DNA of 64,000 nucleotides from the NCBI GenBank assembly GCA_016716505.1, contig JADJWF010000004.1, positions 372,001-436,000 on the forward strand, read 5' to 3'. The notes below the pieces were generated by a model, which was not told where the DNA came from, searched no databases, and worked only from the letters and a program-made list of their open reading frames with translations. This DNA comes from Verrucomicrobiota bacterium (GTDB lineage: Bacteria > Verrucomicrobiota > Verrucomicrobiia > Limisphaerales > J093). The translations under genes and the position numbers were made by a program. Positions 36,254 to 45,247 of this stretch are shown in pieces (the stretch's first letter is position 1; the number at the start of each line of letters is the position of its first letter).

Positions 36254-39202
36254 TCAGTTGCAGACGGCGCGGAAGAATCGGCCCGCACCCGTCGTGCTGA
36301 TCGGATGGGGCGATACCGCGCCGGGCACATCACTCCATGGTCCAATGATGGAAGTGGCCTCCTGCAATTTCCCTTGGAAGAGGATCTGCCATTGGCTGCC
36401 GGTCCACTGGAGTTGCAGCCGGGCCCCCGGACCGGTGTAACCCGCCGGCCGGGGAATCGTGGCGTTGTAGCCGGATTTGCTCAGGTAGAAGTCGTCAAAC
36501 AGCGCGCTGTCGGTGGCACTGTTGCCGCCGAGGTAGATTCGGCTGAGGTTGTCCGTGGGCAACCCTCCGGTCAGCGGGTCGTCGAGTTGGAGGTCACGAT
36601 CGCTGAGGAAATTCGAGAAAATGCGCGTGCGAACCGGATCCCCCTCTTTTTGGATGTACACCGAGAACACGTCGTAATTGTCCGGGAAGAACCGGTCGCC
36701 AATGAACACGTTGGTGACATCAATCCACACGGAATATACGACCCCGGTCTGAAGCACGTTGGTGTCGAAGGTCAGTGAGGAGTAGGGGATGTCGCGCGCG
36801 GCCATCAACCAGTCGCCCGGATTTTGGGTTGGATCGTTGATCGTGGGCCGCACCGCAGCACCAAAGTTCTCCGCCAGTTGGTAGTAGAACTGCGCGGACT
36901 TGTCCGTAATGCCCACCACATGGCGGAGGACCGAGGCCGGGTTACCCTGGGGGATCATGCGGAAGAAGAGCGTGCAGGCCTGGTTGGAATTTACGCTCAG
37001 ATTGTTCAGGTTGAGGTACGCGGCGCTGCTGCTGAGGAGTGTTTTGACCATGCGGTTGCAGCCGTTGGTCACCACCGCCACCGAGTTGCCGTGCATGTCC
37101 ACCCAGAAGCCGTTGGCACTGAGCAAGCCGGGAGGGTAGAAATCAAAGTTGTCCAACAAGGTCCAGTTCGCCGCCACGCCGTCCACGACACCGATGACGT
37201 TGGTGGCTTTGACCTCCTCCAGACCGCGTTTGACGGTGAGCACGAACGTGGTCGTGTTGGTTAACGTCACGTTGGTCGAACCGATGCCGGAGATGGTTGT
37301 CGAGGTGACGTCTCCGAGGGGATCAATGAGGACCTGGGTGGCGTTGGCCGGCACGTCCCAGCGTAGCACGGTCGAATCGCCCCGCGCCACGGCCGGAAGG
37401 TCCGATTTGAACGAGTTGACAGTCAAGGGGGTCAACCGGCTGGGCGGGTTGGTGATGTAACTGGTGGACAGGAGGGCAACCTCGGCGGCCGAAAGCGGGC
37501 GCTCCCAAATGGCCACCTCGTCCACGAGGCCGGTGAAGAATTGGCCCGGGGTTGCCCGCGCAAACGCTCCCAGCGCGGTGTTGTTGACGCTGACGGGGTA
37601 GGCAACGGTCGGCACCAGCCCATCGAGCGCGCCATCAATGTACAACTCGACTTTGAAGGTGGAAGGTCCGATGGCGCGCTGCACCCAGACCACGTGATGC
37701 CATTGGTCATCCCAAACCACGGTAGTGGAACCCCGATTGTCGTTCACCTGCGTGCCGCCATCGGTACGGACGAAGGTGTTGAGCTTGTCATTGAACGAGT
37801 TGCGTTGGCCGAGGCAGAAGGCCGGGTTGTTGTTGAGGGTCGAAGATTCGGTGAAGAACCAACTGCCCGCGCTCCACGGAGCCTTGACCCATGCCGAGAC
37901 GGTGAAGTTGGTGCGCGTAAACGCCGGCAGGGCATCGCCGGGGTTGTGAATCCGGCGGGCGTATTGAGACTGCGCCGCGCTGAAACTCATCGCGTTGCCC
38001 CATTTGCCGGGCACAAGGGTGGGCAGCGTGGTGCCAGCCAGCGTCAGGTCATAGGCGCTGACCAGGTCGGGCGTTTTGGCCCCCTCCACGGTGTCCAGCG
38101 GCCAGTAAGCGATCAACCCATTGGTCAGGTTCGGGCTGCCGAAGCTGTTAGCCACGATTTGCACCACGGCGCTGGTGACGCTGCCGACCGCGTTGGTAAC
38201 CACCAGTTGGTATATGCCCGAGTCATTGGTCGTGACGCTTGAGAAGGACAAGGTACGACCGGAAGCGCCCGGGTAATTGGTGCTGTTCTTGAGCCACCGA
38301 TAGTAGAACGGGCGCGACCCTGACACGGAAGCCGTGGTCGAATAGCTGTCGCCCTCGTAGAGGTTGTTCGCTCCCTGGGGCTGGACGGTGATTTGGGGCG
38401 CGAATTGGGGCACAGGCGCGGCGATGCTGTTGGACATCACTTCTTGAATCTCCGCCTGGCTGAGCACGCGCGCCCAGAGCGCCACATCGTCAATCTGCCC
38501 GGAGAACGGCACCTGCACAGTGTTGCGCACCAGCGCGCCGATGCCTACCTGATCCCACGACGCCAAATTTCGAGCATACGAGAATGTGTTGGTGTTGTCA
38601 GGCTGGCCGTCCACATAAACCAGAAACCGCCCAGTGTTGGCGTCGTAGGTGTAGGCGACATGGTGCCAGGTGTCATCCAGCGTGGGTTTGGTGCCCACAA
38701 AGTTGTTACGCACCACATTGTTGATGTCTCGGATGAAATACCGCGTCTTGTCCGCGCCGTTGCCCTCCATCGCAAACCTGGGATTGCCGCTGGCGTTCGC
38801 ACTGGAGGTCTCGCAAAAATACGTTGTTAGGTTCGCCTGCCCGCTCGGACCGTTGACCCATAACGCCCAGGTCCAACTGCCGTGGTTGGCCACCGGCAGG
38901 CCGGTGTCCGCGCCCGGCGCATTGGTGAAGGACAGATAGTCCGTCGTCGAGCCGAAGAACTGCACGCAATTGCCAAACTTGCCCCCGGCAATGACGTCGG
39001 TAGCGGGTTTGTTCGGGCCGATGAGGTGATTGCCGCCCACGACGTCAGGGGTCGTCATGGGGTAATCGCCAGACGCAGTGTCCATGGGCCAATAGGCCAC
39101 CAGGCCGTTGCGCACATCGGCCCAAAGGGAAAGGGTGGCCAGCAGGAGAACGGCGCCGAGCAAGCGCCCGAGTTGCGGGGAGATGACGGTCGGCCTTTTC
39201 AT
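36254..39202 (-). CDS. Exported LamG-Ig-LamG multidomain surface protein
   Basis: The 982-residue protein has a signal peptide (LGRLLGAVLLLATLSLWADV). The order is LamG-like domain 1 (about 30-270), an Ig-like domain ('ITVQPQGANNLYEGDSYSTT', 'YYRWLKNSTNYPGASG', about 275-350), LamG-like domain 2 (from 'LIAYWPLDTVEGAKTPDLVS' to about 585), a linker domain 'VNSFKSDLPAVARGDSTVLR', a second beta-sandwich ending 'LFDDFYLSKSGYNATIPR', and a short C-terminal module. The second half is clearly paralogous to the protein at 5999-8665. No catalytic motif was seen; adhesion or polysaccharide binding is the likely role. The neighbouring pseudopilin gene is upstream on the same strand. Confidence 0.82.
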   Translation of the reverse strand: MKRPTVISPQLGRLLGAVLLLATLSLWADVRNGLVAYWPMDTASGDYPMTTPDVVGGNHLIGPNKPATDVIAGGKFGNCVQFFGSTTDYLSFTNAPGADTGLPVANHGSWTWALWVNGPSGQANLTTYFCETSSANASGNPRFAMEGNGADKTRYFIRDINNVVRNNFVGTKPTLDDTWHHVAYTYDANTGRFLVYVDGQPDNTNTFSYARNLASWDQVGIGALVRNTVQVPFSGQIDDVALWARVLSQAEIQEVMSNSIAAPVPQFAPQITVQPQGANNLYEGDSYSTTASVSGSRPFYYRWLKNSTNYPGASGRTLSFSSVTTNDSGIYQLVVTNAVGSVTSAVVQIVANSFGSPNLTNGLIAYWPLDTVEGAKTPDLVSAYDLTLAGTTLPTLVPGKWGNAMSFSAAQSQYARRIHNPGDALPAFTRTNFTVSAWVKAPWSAGSWFFTESSTLNNNPAFCLGQRNSFNDKLNTFVRTDGGTQVNDNRGSTTVVWDDQWHHVVWVQRAIGPSTFKVELYIDGALDGLVPTVAYPVSVNNTALGAFARATPGQFFTGLVDEVAIWERPLSAAEVALLSTSYITNPPSRLTPLTVNSFKSDLPAVARGDSTVLRWDVPANATQVLIDPLGDVTSTTISGIGSTNVTLTNTTTFVLTVKRGLEEVKATNVIGVVDGVAANWTLLDNFDFYPPGLLSANGFWVDMHGNSVAVVTNGCNRMVKTLLSSSAAYLNLNNLSVNSNQACTLFFRMIPQGNPASVLRHVVGITDKSAQFYYQLAENFGAAVRPTINDPTQNPGDWLMAARDIPYSSLTFDTNVLQTGVVYSVWIDVTNVFIGDRFFPDNYDVFSVYIQKEGDPVRTRIFSNFLSDRDLQLDDPLTGGLPTDNLSRIYLGGNSATDSALFDDFYLSKSGYNATIPRPAGYTGPGARLQLQWTGSQWQILFQGKLQEATSIIGPWSDVPGAVSPHPISTTGAGRFFRAVCN

Positions 39203-39274
39203 GGATTTTGGGGCTATCTATGGGTTTCGAGTTGTTCGTGATGCGAAAATCGGCTCAAGCATGTCGGCTACCGA

Positions 39275-40027
39275 CTAGGGAGTCGTTCGATTTTCATCGA
39301 ACGAGATGTTGAAACTGTTCAAATACTGCCGTTGTGAGACCCACTCGACATGGCCATCGCAAAACATGATGTTTGCGCCAGCCTCGCCGTGATTGTCGGT
39401 CTTGTCGGGGTAGTTGTTGATGCCGCCATACGTGTTGAAGTCGTCTGCGTCCGTAAACAGCCAGACCCGGGACGGGCCGGGCCGCAGGCCGCGGTTCATG
39501 AAATCCTTTTGGAGGACATAACTGTTAATCGCTTGTTCGGATTTCTTCTGCCCCGTGGTGTTCGACATGGCCCCGAAAATTTCGTAACTGTGACCGCGTC
39601 CTGCGAATCGCCCGGCCGGGCAGTTGTTGGTCAAATCATTGATGAGCGTCTTTCCCGGCCAGACGAGCGTCTCGTTGGACACCACGTTTCGCGTGCTCGG
39701 GCACACGAAAGTGTGCAACGCCGAGGCATAGTTCGGGTAGAGGTAATTGACGTCGTCATCGTCCCCGTTCCGGCGGCCCGCCGGCCAGCCGCGCGTATCG
39801 CCGACCAGGTCGCCGTTGAAGTCGTCGGCGTAGAGCATCGAGCTCAGGCCAAGTTGCCGCAGGTTGTTGAGGCACTGAATCCTTTTGGCCTTGTCTTTGG
39901 CGCGGGACAGCGCCGGCAAAAGCAAGCCGGCAAGGATGGCGATGATGGCGATGACCACCAGCAGCTCGATCAGGGTAAATCCCGGCCCCGACTTCTTGAA
40001 CCACCGCGTTGAATTTCTCTGAGACAC
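39275..40027 (-). CDS. Pseudopilin-like protein with type II secretion/prepilin signal
   Basis: The 250-residue protein has a prepilin cleavage/methylation signal (GFTLIELLVVIAIIAILAG; cleavage is normally after the G, leaving an N-methylated Phe). The family C-terminal feature 'DGHVEWV' with upstream His is the H-X9-DG-type motif found in hundreds of verrucomicrobial and planctomycete pseudopilins. The central part is polar (DDDDVNYLYPNYASALHTFVC). Such proteins form or cap pseudopili, or act as surface proteins, and their numbers per genome are large. It lies 72 bases upstream of the LamG-Ig gene. The start at 40025-40027 follows a T-rich stretch on the plus strand. Confidence 0.85.
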   Translation of the reverse strand: MSQRNSTRWFKKSGPGFTLIELLVVIAIIAILAGLLLPALSRAKDKAKRIQCLNNLRQLGLSSMLYADDFNGDLVGDTRGWPAGRRNGDDDDVNYLYPNYASALHTFVCPSTRNVVSNETLVWPGKTLINDLTNNCPAGRFAGRGHSYEIFGAMSNTTGQKKSEQAINSYVLQKDFMNRGLRPGPSRVWLFTDADDFNTYGGINNYPDKTDNHGEAGANIMFCDGHVEWVSQRQYLNSFNISFDENRTTP

Positions 40028-40116
40028 GGTTGGCGTTTTTTTTGAGGCAGTGTAACGAACGGAAAACCGTATGCCATTGTCCGAAAGGATAACCTTGCAA
40101 TGCGCTCAGGCACCAC

Positions 40117-40143
40117 GGGGGCCGCGATGCCTTCGCGGCCCCC
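40117..40143. terminator. GC-rich hairpin after the response-regulator gene
   Basis: A perfect 11-bp stem (GGGGGCCGCGA at 40117-40127 with TCGCGGCCCCC at 40133-40143) has a 5-base loop. It lies 110 bases downstream of the response-regulator stop on the minus strand. There is no T-run. It may end that transcript or shape the leader of the pseudopilin gene. Confidence 0.35.
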
Positions 40144-40253
40144 TGACCCCCTGAGGGCGGCCCTTTGGACGAAAGCCGACGCGGAGCAACAGCATGGGGA
40201 CGCGCTCCTGCTGATTGTTGCGGGGTTAATAGATGGAAAACGATTCAAATAGA

Positions 40254-40889
40254 CTACTCCCAATGCACCAGCCCGCGCTGCACCGCGATGGCCACCAGCT
40301 CGGTGCGGTCTGCCGCTCCCAGCTTGGCCAGCAGACTGCGCATGTGCGCCTTGGCGGTGAATTCGGTGAAGCCCAGAATTCCGGCAATCTCCTTGTTGGT
40401 CAGCCCCTTGGCCACCAACGGCAGCACCTCGCGCTCGCGGTCGGTCAATTCACCAAACGTGGCGCGTTCCTCCAGACGTCGTTGCACTTCGGGCGGAATG
40501 TAGCGCTTGCCCAACGCGGCGGCCTCGATGGCCCGCAGCAACTCCGGCCCGGGCACGCTCTTGAGCAAGTAACCGCACGCGCCAGCCTCCAGCGCGCGGT
40601 GGATGTCTTCGTCCCGATCGAACGTCGTGAGCATCAGTACGCGGGCGGCGGGGTTTTCCTTGCGAATGGCCTGCAGCGCCTCAATGCCCGAGCGGTCGGG
40701 CAGGCGCAGGTCCATCAGCGTCATGCCCGGTTCGTGTTTGCGAAAGGCCTCCACCGCGCTCGCCGCGTCGCCCGCCTCGGCCACCACCGCGAAATCTTTC
40801 CGCAGGCTCAAGACGGCTTTGAGGCCGGCACGAAAAACGAAGTGATCGTCCACGAGCAACAGCGTGAGTGGCGGATTGAACGTCGGCAT
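40254..40889 (-). CDS. LuxR/NarL-family response regulator
   Basis: The 211-residue protein has an N-terminal receiver domain (LTLLLVDDHFVFRAGLKAVL; phospho-acceptor Asp in MTLMDLRLPD; Lys in CGYLLKSV) and a C-terminal LuxR-type helix-turn-helix (LTDREREVLPLVAKGLTNKE, IAGILGFTEFTAKAHM). It is the DNA-binding partner of the adjacent kinase, whose stop (40893) is just before its start (40889). Target genes are unknown; nearby candidates are the pseudopilin and LamG genes. Full family length. Confidence 0.95.
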   Translation of the reverse strand: MPTFNPPLTLLLVDDHFVFRAGLKAVLSLRKDFAVVAEAGDAASAVEAFRKHEPGMTLMDLRLPDRSGIEALQAIRKENPAARVLMLTTFDRDEDIHRALEAGACGYLLKSVPGPELLRAIEAAALGKRYIPPEVQRRLEERATFGELTDREREVLPLVAKGLTNKEIAGILGFTEFTAKAHMRSLLAKLGAADRTELVAIAVQRGLVHWE

Positions 40890-40892
40890 GAC

Positions 40893-43076
40893 TCAGGCCT
40901 CCTTCAACCGGGCGGCGGGCACGTCCAGCCGCAACCGCGTGCCCGCACCGGGCTGGGACTCCAGGGTGAGTTCCGCGCCCAGCGCCCCCGCCCGCTCCTT
41001 TAGCCCCCGCAGACCGAAGTGGCCGTCAAGCGACACCGCCGCCGGATCAAACCCGCACCCGTCGTCGTTGACCTGCAACTGCACGCCCTCCGGCGTGAAC
41101 GCGAGCACGATTTCAATCTTCTGCGCCCCGGCGTGTTTGAGCGCATTGGTAACCCCTTCCTGCGCGATGCGGAACAAGTGGCTGGCATCGCCCGGCGGAA
41201 TGTGTTGTGGCTGGCCCTCGCACCGCACCTCGATGACCGGTCCGTGGGTGTCGGCCAAGGCCTTGCCCAACTGCCGCAGCGCGTCGGGCAGGGTGGCCTG
41301 CTCGAGCGCCAGCGCCCGCAGATTCCACACTGAACGGCGCACCTCGAGCTGGCTTTGCCGCAGTTGCCGCGTGGCGGCCTCCAGCAACCGCTCCGATTCG
41401 GCGGGTCGTTCGCGGAAAAACCCGTTGGCGGCGTCCAAGTGCAACGCCGCGCTGGCCAAGCTTTGCTCGAGCGTGTCATGCAGTTCGCGCGCCAGCCGGG
41501 TCCGCTCGGCGGTCAGCAGCGCAAAGTCAGCCTCCGCCGCGTGCCGTGCCGCCAGTTCCTCCTGCCATTCGCCGGTCCGAACGGTGTAGCGACGGGCCAG
41601 TTCATCACGGGCGGCGCGCAGTTGCTCGCGCGCCTCGCGCAGCGCGGCGTTCTTGCGCGCCAAGTGCACCGCCGTCAGCGAGGTCAACCCCAACAACACC
41701 AGTGCGCCGGCCAGGGTAACCAGCACCGTGCGCGTCAGCCGGGGCGAGGTCCACCAGGGCGCCCCGCGCAGCACCTGCACATCTGCCAGCGTGCGTGCGT
41801 GCAACCGCAGTCCTCGTGGAAACGGAAACATGGTGGGCCGATGGCTGGGCAGGAAAAACGGTTCAGTGATCCCGGTGACGGCCAAGCGTGCGTTCTCGCG
41901 CCAGGCGTCAGGATACGTGCCGGCGGTGGCAGGCAGCCACGCCTCGAATTCCCATTCTCCGTCCCGCAGACTCAATACCCAACTACCCTCGCCGGGCCGC
42001 GGTGGTTGCGTCAGTACCCCTTTCAACCGGTGCAACTCGCACGGGTGGCGCAGCGCGTTGGTCACGCTGCTGGCCACCACCTGAGGTGCGGCAGCCCGCC
42101 CGATTTGGCGCAGAATTGGCTTGACCAGCCACAGCGTCTGCTCGCGCATCTCGGGAAAACCGATCAATTCGACCTCGTCTCCGGGTTGGAGCTCAGCGCC
42201 GTCGGGCGACTCGACAAACAGTCCGCTGCTGGCGTCGCGCACCGCCAGCCATTTGCCTGCCTGGCGTCCCAGGAGTTGGCCGCGCAGCCGGACGCGGTGT
42301 TGGGGAAACCCCTCGGGTGAGTAGTTGAACAATGAGCGGATGGTGATTACGGGCAGCGAATCCACGGGTTGCGCCGGGCGCACCACCTCTACGTCGGCAT
42401 GGGTCGCAGCCACAACAATCGGCGAAAGCAGTTGACGTTGCCAACTGAACACGCCGGCCGCCACCCCGCAAATGATGACCTCGGCGTCAACCCAGTTCGT
42501 ATTGGCTGGCTGATATTCGGTCACCCGCACCAACAGGTCGTTACCGTCCGAGCGCAACTCCATGGCCAGGTGTGCGCCCACGGTTTTGGTGCGTTGTGCC
42601 GGCGCAGCCGACCGCACGATGCCGCGCACCTCAACCCGCCGCGAATCATAGCGTCCGGTGGCCAACGCCGCCGCCGTGACCTTTTCCGGTTCGGGCAGTT
42701 CACCCCGGCCCAGGTTCTGCAACCGGCGCAACAAAACAACGGGCGCGTAGTCCCCCGCGCCGGTGACGCCCTCAATCATCACCCGGTCACCGCGGCGCAC
42801 CCCAGGTCGAAAGTCGGTTAAACTGACATACACCCCGTCGGTCTCGTCCTGAAAACACAGCCCTTCGCTGAGCTGCGGGTGATAATGGGTCACGACTCCA
42901 TGCAGCCGCACGGGCAAGTTTTGCGCTGCCAACTCCGCCGGCAGCGCGTGTACCTGAGCGGCATTGGTCAGGACAATCGGCAACGCCGGCGAAAGTTCGA
43001 CGCTTGCGCTGTCCGCGCCGGCCGTTGCGCCAAGCACTAGGGCCATGCCGACCCACCACTGCACCGAAATTCTCAT
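40893..43076 (-). CDS. Sensor histidine kinase (HisKA_3 type)
   Basis: The 727-residue kinase has a signal peptide (SVQWWVGMALVLGATAGADS). About 480 periplasmic residues of repeated beta-barrel-like modules follow ('VRLHGVVTHYHPQLSEG', 'VRLRGQLLGRQAGKWLAVRD', OB-fold-like). A membrane helix (LVTLAGALVLLGLTSLTAVH), a coiled coil and the HisKA_3 dimerisation/phospho-acceptor segment (TRLARELHDTLEQSL, His in bold position ELHD) come next, then an HATPase domain (ALKHAGAQKIEIV, DDGCGFDP, GHFGLRGLKERA). It pairs with the following LuxR-type regulator. The sensed ligand is unknown. The ATG at 43074-43076 precedes the signal peptide; the frame is open upstream but unlikely to be coding. Confidence 0.9.
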   Translation of the reverse strand: MRISVQWWVGMALVLGATAGADSASVELSPALPIVLTNAAQVHALPAELAAQNLPVRLHGVVTHYHPQLSEGLCFQDETDGVYVSLTDFRPGVRRGDRVMIEGVTGAGDYAPVVLLRRLQNLGRGELPEPEKVTAAALATGRYDSRRVEVRGIVRSAAPAQRTKTVGAHLAMELRSDGNDLLVRVTEYQPANTNWVDAEVIICGVAAGVFSWQRQLLSPIVVAATHADVEVVRPAQPVDSLPVITIRSLFNYSPEGFPQHRVRLRGQLLGRQAGKWLAVRDASSGLFVESPDGAELQPGDEVELIGFPEMREQTLWLVKPILRQIGRAAAPQVVASSVTNALRHPCELHRLKGVLTQPPRPGEGSWVLSLRDGEWEFEAWLPATAGTYPDAWRENARLAVTGITEPFFLPSHRPTMFPFPRGLRLHARTLADVQVLRGAPWWTSPRLTRTVLVTLAGALVLLGLTSLTAVHLARKNAALREAREQLRAARDELARRYTVRTGEWQEELAARHAAEADFALLTAERTRLARELHDTLEQSLASAALHLDAANGFFRERPAESERLLEAATRQLRQSQLEVRRSVWNLRALALEQATLPDALRQLGKALADTHGPVIEVRCEGQPQHIPPGDASHLFRIAQEGVTNALKHAGAQKIEIVLAFTPEGVQLQVNDDGCGFDPAAVSLDGHFGLRGLKERAGALGAELTLESQPGAGTRLRLDVPAARLKEA

Positions 43077-43415
43077 CGGACACGCTTTCGTTCCAATGCC
43101 CATCGTGGCCAGAACCCTGGTCAAAAGCAATCGCCCGTCACTTAGCCGTTCGGACAATGCGCCCCACCCTTCGGCCGCCGTGCCCAGTACCCCCCCTAGG
43201 CGGATAAGAATGTCGATGCGCCAAATTCGGACGAGCGAGCAAAAAGTCGAATCCACCCGTGCTGCCTCAATCATCACGATGCGAATGGGGTTGACGGTTG
43301 GAGGGCCTGAAGGGGAACGCGCGGCGCCCAATGTCGGGAAAGTCCGCTTTGGTCAGCGGGAGACGACGCCGTTTTGGGCCGCCGAACAGCATTTGGCGGC
43401 GCTCCGCCCGCTTTT
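43077..43415. other. Intergenic region, 339 bases, between the kinase and the IS
   Basis: This region lies upstream of the kinase start and downstream of the transposase stop (both minus). The IS left end should lie here; a candidate is near 43325-43345 (CCCAATGTCGGGAAAG), sharing TGTCGG with the right end, but the match is too short to fix a border. No gene was seen, nor the missing rest of the ABC ATPase gene. Confidence 0.5.
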
Positions 43416-44819
43416 TCAGGCCGCTCCCGCCAGTTTCAGGCCCGCGCCCAGCCGATGCAGCCGTTTCAAGTTGTAGGCCAGGCACACCAGCGTCCATTCC
43501 AGGGATACTTTCTCCCGTCCGCGCAGCCGGAACTGCCGGAACCCCAGCACGCTTTTGATAATGCCGAACACGGGCTCCACGGTTTGTTGCCGCAGTTGGT
43601 AAAGGGTCCTGCCCGCGCTCGTTCGTAACCGGTGGCGCATCACCGCGGTCGGGCTCGCCTCCGCGGGCGGGGGCTCCGGTTCGGGTTTCCCTTCCAAGTC
43701 GCTCACGCTCCGATGATGCCCCGTTTTCTTCACCGCCGCATAGACCGTCGTGCCCGTGGCTTTTCCGGCCGCGGTGCGTTCGATCTGCTGCACTGCCGCG
43801 GCGCTGAAGAAGCCGCTGTCCACCAGCGCCACCGCCAGGTCGCCGGCTTCGGCGGGCACGCTCGCCAGCGTGGGCACCAGTTCCTGCTTGTCGTTGGGCG
43901 CCTGGCTCACGCGTTCGCCCACGATCAGACGGCTCTCCACTTCCACGACCGCCTGCGCGTTGTCGCTCTGCTCGAAATGATTCCCGTTGCCCGCTTTCAT
44001 GATCCGGCTCTCCGGATCGGTGAAGTTGTATTGCTCGCCGGGTTCGGGCGTGGGCGTGGGAGCTTGCGGCGGTGGGCCACCGACCTTTTCACCGCGTTCT
44101 TTCTGGGCCGCCCGTTCGGCCCGCTTCGCTTCATGTTCGGCGAGTTGGACGGCATAGCGGGCTTGGGCACGGGCTTCGATCTCCGCGCGCGCCTGCGCCA
44201 GCGCGGCTTTGCGTTCCTGGCGGCGGGTGATTTCCGCAGGGATCGTCAGGCCGTCTTGCAATGGCGTGGCGTCGGCCTGCTCCGCTTTGGCCAGGAGTTG
44301 CTGCACTTCCAGTTCGAGTTGGGCGATCATCTCCCCGGCGCGCTGGTAGCTGACGGCGCTGTGCTTGCTCGCATTGGCCAGCACCTTGGTGCCATCGGCC
44401 GCCACCGTGAGCTGGCCGAACTTCAGCACTTTGAGTTGTTGGGCCAGTTGCAACACTTTCACGAAGCTCTCGGTGAGGAGCGCCTGGTTTTCGCGGCGGA
44501 AGGTGCAGAGCGTGTCGTGGTCGGGATGCGTGTCGGCGGTGAGCCGGCGCACGGGCACGCTGTCGTAAGTGCTCTGCTCGATACGGCGGCTGCGAAACGT
44601 GCCGGTGGCGTAACGGTAGATCAGCAGCTCCAGCAACAGGTGCGGCAGGTATTGTTCGCTGCCGGTGCCGCGCGTGTTGACCTTCACCTGGCGCAGGTCG
44701 AGCGCGTCCACGGCGTCGAGGATGAAGTGGACCAGATGATCGGCGGGCACCCCGTCGCGCAGATTGGGCGGGAGCAGCAGCGGGGTGTCGCGATCAATGG
44801 GAACAAAGCGCGTGGCCAT
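43416..44819 (-). CDS. IS1182-family transposase
   Basis: The 467-residue DDE transposase begins MATRFVPIDRDTPLLLPPNL, followed by the family N-terminal helix-turn-helix 'LLELLIYRYATGTFRSRRIE' and 'TDTHPDHDTLCTFRREN-like' region. Catalytic acidic residues sit in TVAADGTKVLA (first Asp), VALVDSGFFS (second Asp) and RQQTVEPVFGIIKSVLGF (Glu). A long Ala/Glu/Arg-rich coiled insert (RAEIEARAQARYAVQLAEHE) lies mid-protein. It is full length, so probably functional. The ATG at 44817-44819 is the first Met after the IS end. Base composition matches the host. Confidence 0.9.
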   Translation of the reverse strand: MATRFVPIDRDTPLLLPPNLRDGVPADHLVHFILDAVDALDLRQVKVNTRGTGSEQYLPHLLLELLIYRYATGTFRSRRIEQSTYDSVPVRRLTADTHPDHDTLCTFRRENQALLTESFVKVLQLAQQLKVLKFGQLTVAADGTKVLANASKHSAVSYQRAGEMIAQLELEVQQLLAKAEQADATPLQDGLTIPAEITRRQERKAALAQARAEIEARAQARYAVQLAEHEAKRAERAAQKERGEKVGGPPPQAPTPTPEPGEQYNFTDPESRIMKAGNGNHFEQSDNAQAVVEVESRLIVGERVSQAPNDKQELVPTLASVPAEAGDLAVALVDSGFFSAAAVQQIERTAAGKATGTTVYAAVKKTGHHRSVSDLEGKPEPEPPPAEASPTAVMRHRLRTSAGRTLYQLRQQTVEPVFGIIKSVLGFRQFRLRGREKVSLEWTLVCLAYNLKRLHRLGAGLKLAGAA

Positions 44820-44896
44820 GGGTTTCAGACGCGCACGCCGCACGACTGTTCAATCCGCCCGCAAAAAATCGCGTTTCCTAAGTCCGACAGGCTGCT
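43416..44896 (-). mobile_element. IS1182-type insertion sequence (left border not fixed)
   Basis: This is one transposase gene plus flanks. The right border is set at about 44896 because the truncated ABC gene is intact up to VGLL and the sequence then changes to AGCAGCCTGTCGGACTTAGG on the minus strand, which is the likely terminal repeat. The left border is not determined; I report only up to the transposase stop. No clear target duplication was seen. Confidence 0.7.
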
Positions 44897-45247
44897 AGGA
44901 GACCGACGGTCGAGCCGGTCGGGAGCGCAAAGGACACGTCGGCCAGCGCGACTTGGCGGTCCTCGTGAATCTTGGTGACGCGATCAAACTGGATGGCGGC
45001 GGCTGGCATGGTGGGCCTCCCGGGACACCCGCAAGGGGCAAAGTGGCGTGCGGGTCTTGATACCCTGCCCCGGTGAACGGGGGCTCTGCAGGAGGGGGAC
45101 CCGGGATTGAACACAAGGCAGATCAGAGAGACGGTCTTACGGCAGGCAAGCGGTCTTTGATTTGCGGGGTGGGCTGCGTGGTTGCCCGGCAACCCCGCGG
45201 GCGGTACGTTGGCGGGAGAGTGTGCGGCGGGGTGTCCCGCCCGATTC
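44820..45247. other. 428 bases between the transposase start and the next gene
   Basis: From left to right: the IS right end (to about 44896), then the truncated ABC ATPase gene start (44897-45009), then about 240 bases shared by the divergent ABC remnant and the CotH-type gene starting at 45248. No other gene or clear hairpin was seen in the last part. Confidence 0.6.
44897..45009 (-). pseudogene. ABC-transporter ATP-binding protein, N-terminal stub truncated by the IS
   Basis: From the ATG at 45007-45009 the minus strand reads MPAAAIQFDRVTKIHEDRQV then ALADVSFALPTGSTVGLL. This is the canonical opening of an ABC ATPase, in which the next residues should be the Walker A loop (GPNGAGK). Instead the frame passes into the IS right end and stops after AACRT. 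No Walker A or downstream part is found on the far side of the IS, so the insertion was accompanied by deletion, or the rest was lost later. Confidence 0.85.

Noticed and set aside
43325..43345. Left terminal repeat of the IS1182-type element
   Set aside because: Only a six-base match (TGTCGG) to the right end; not enough to fix the border.
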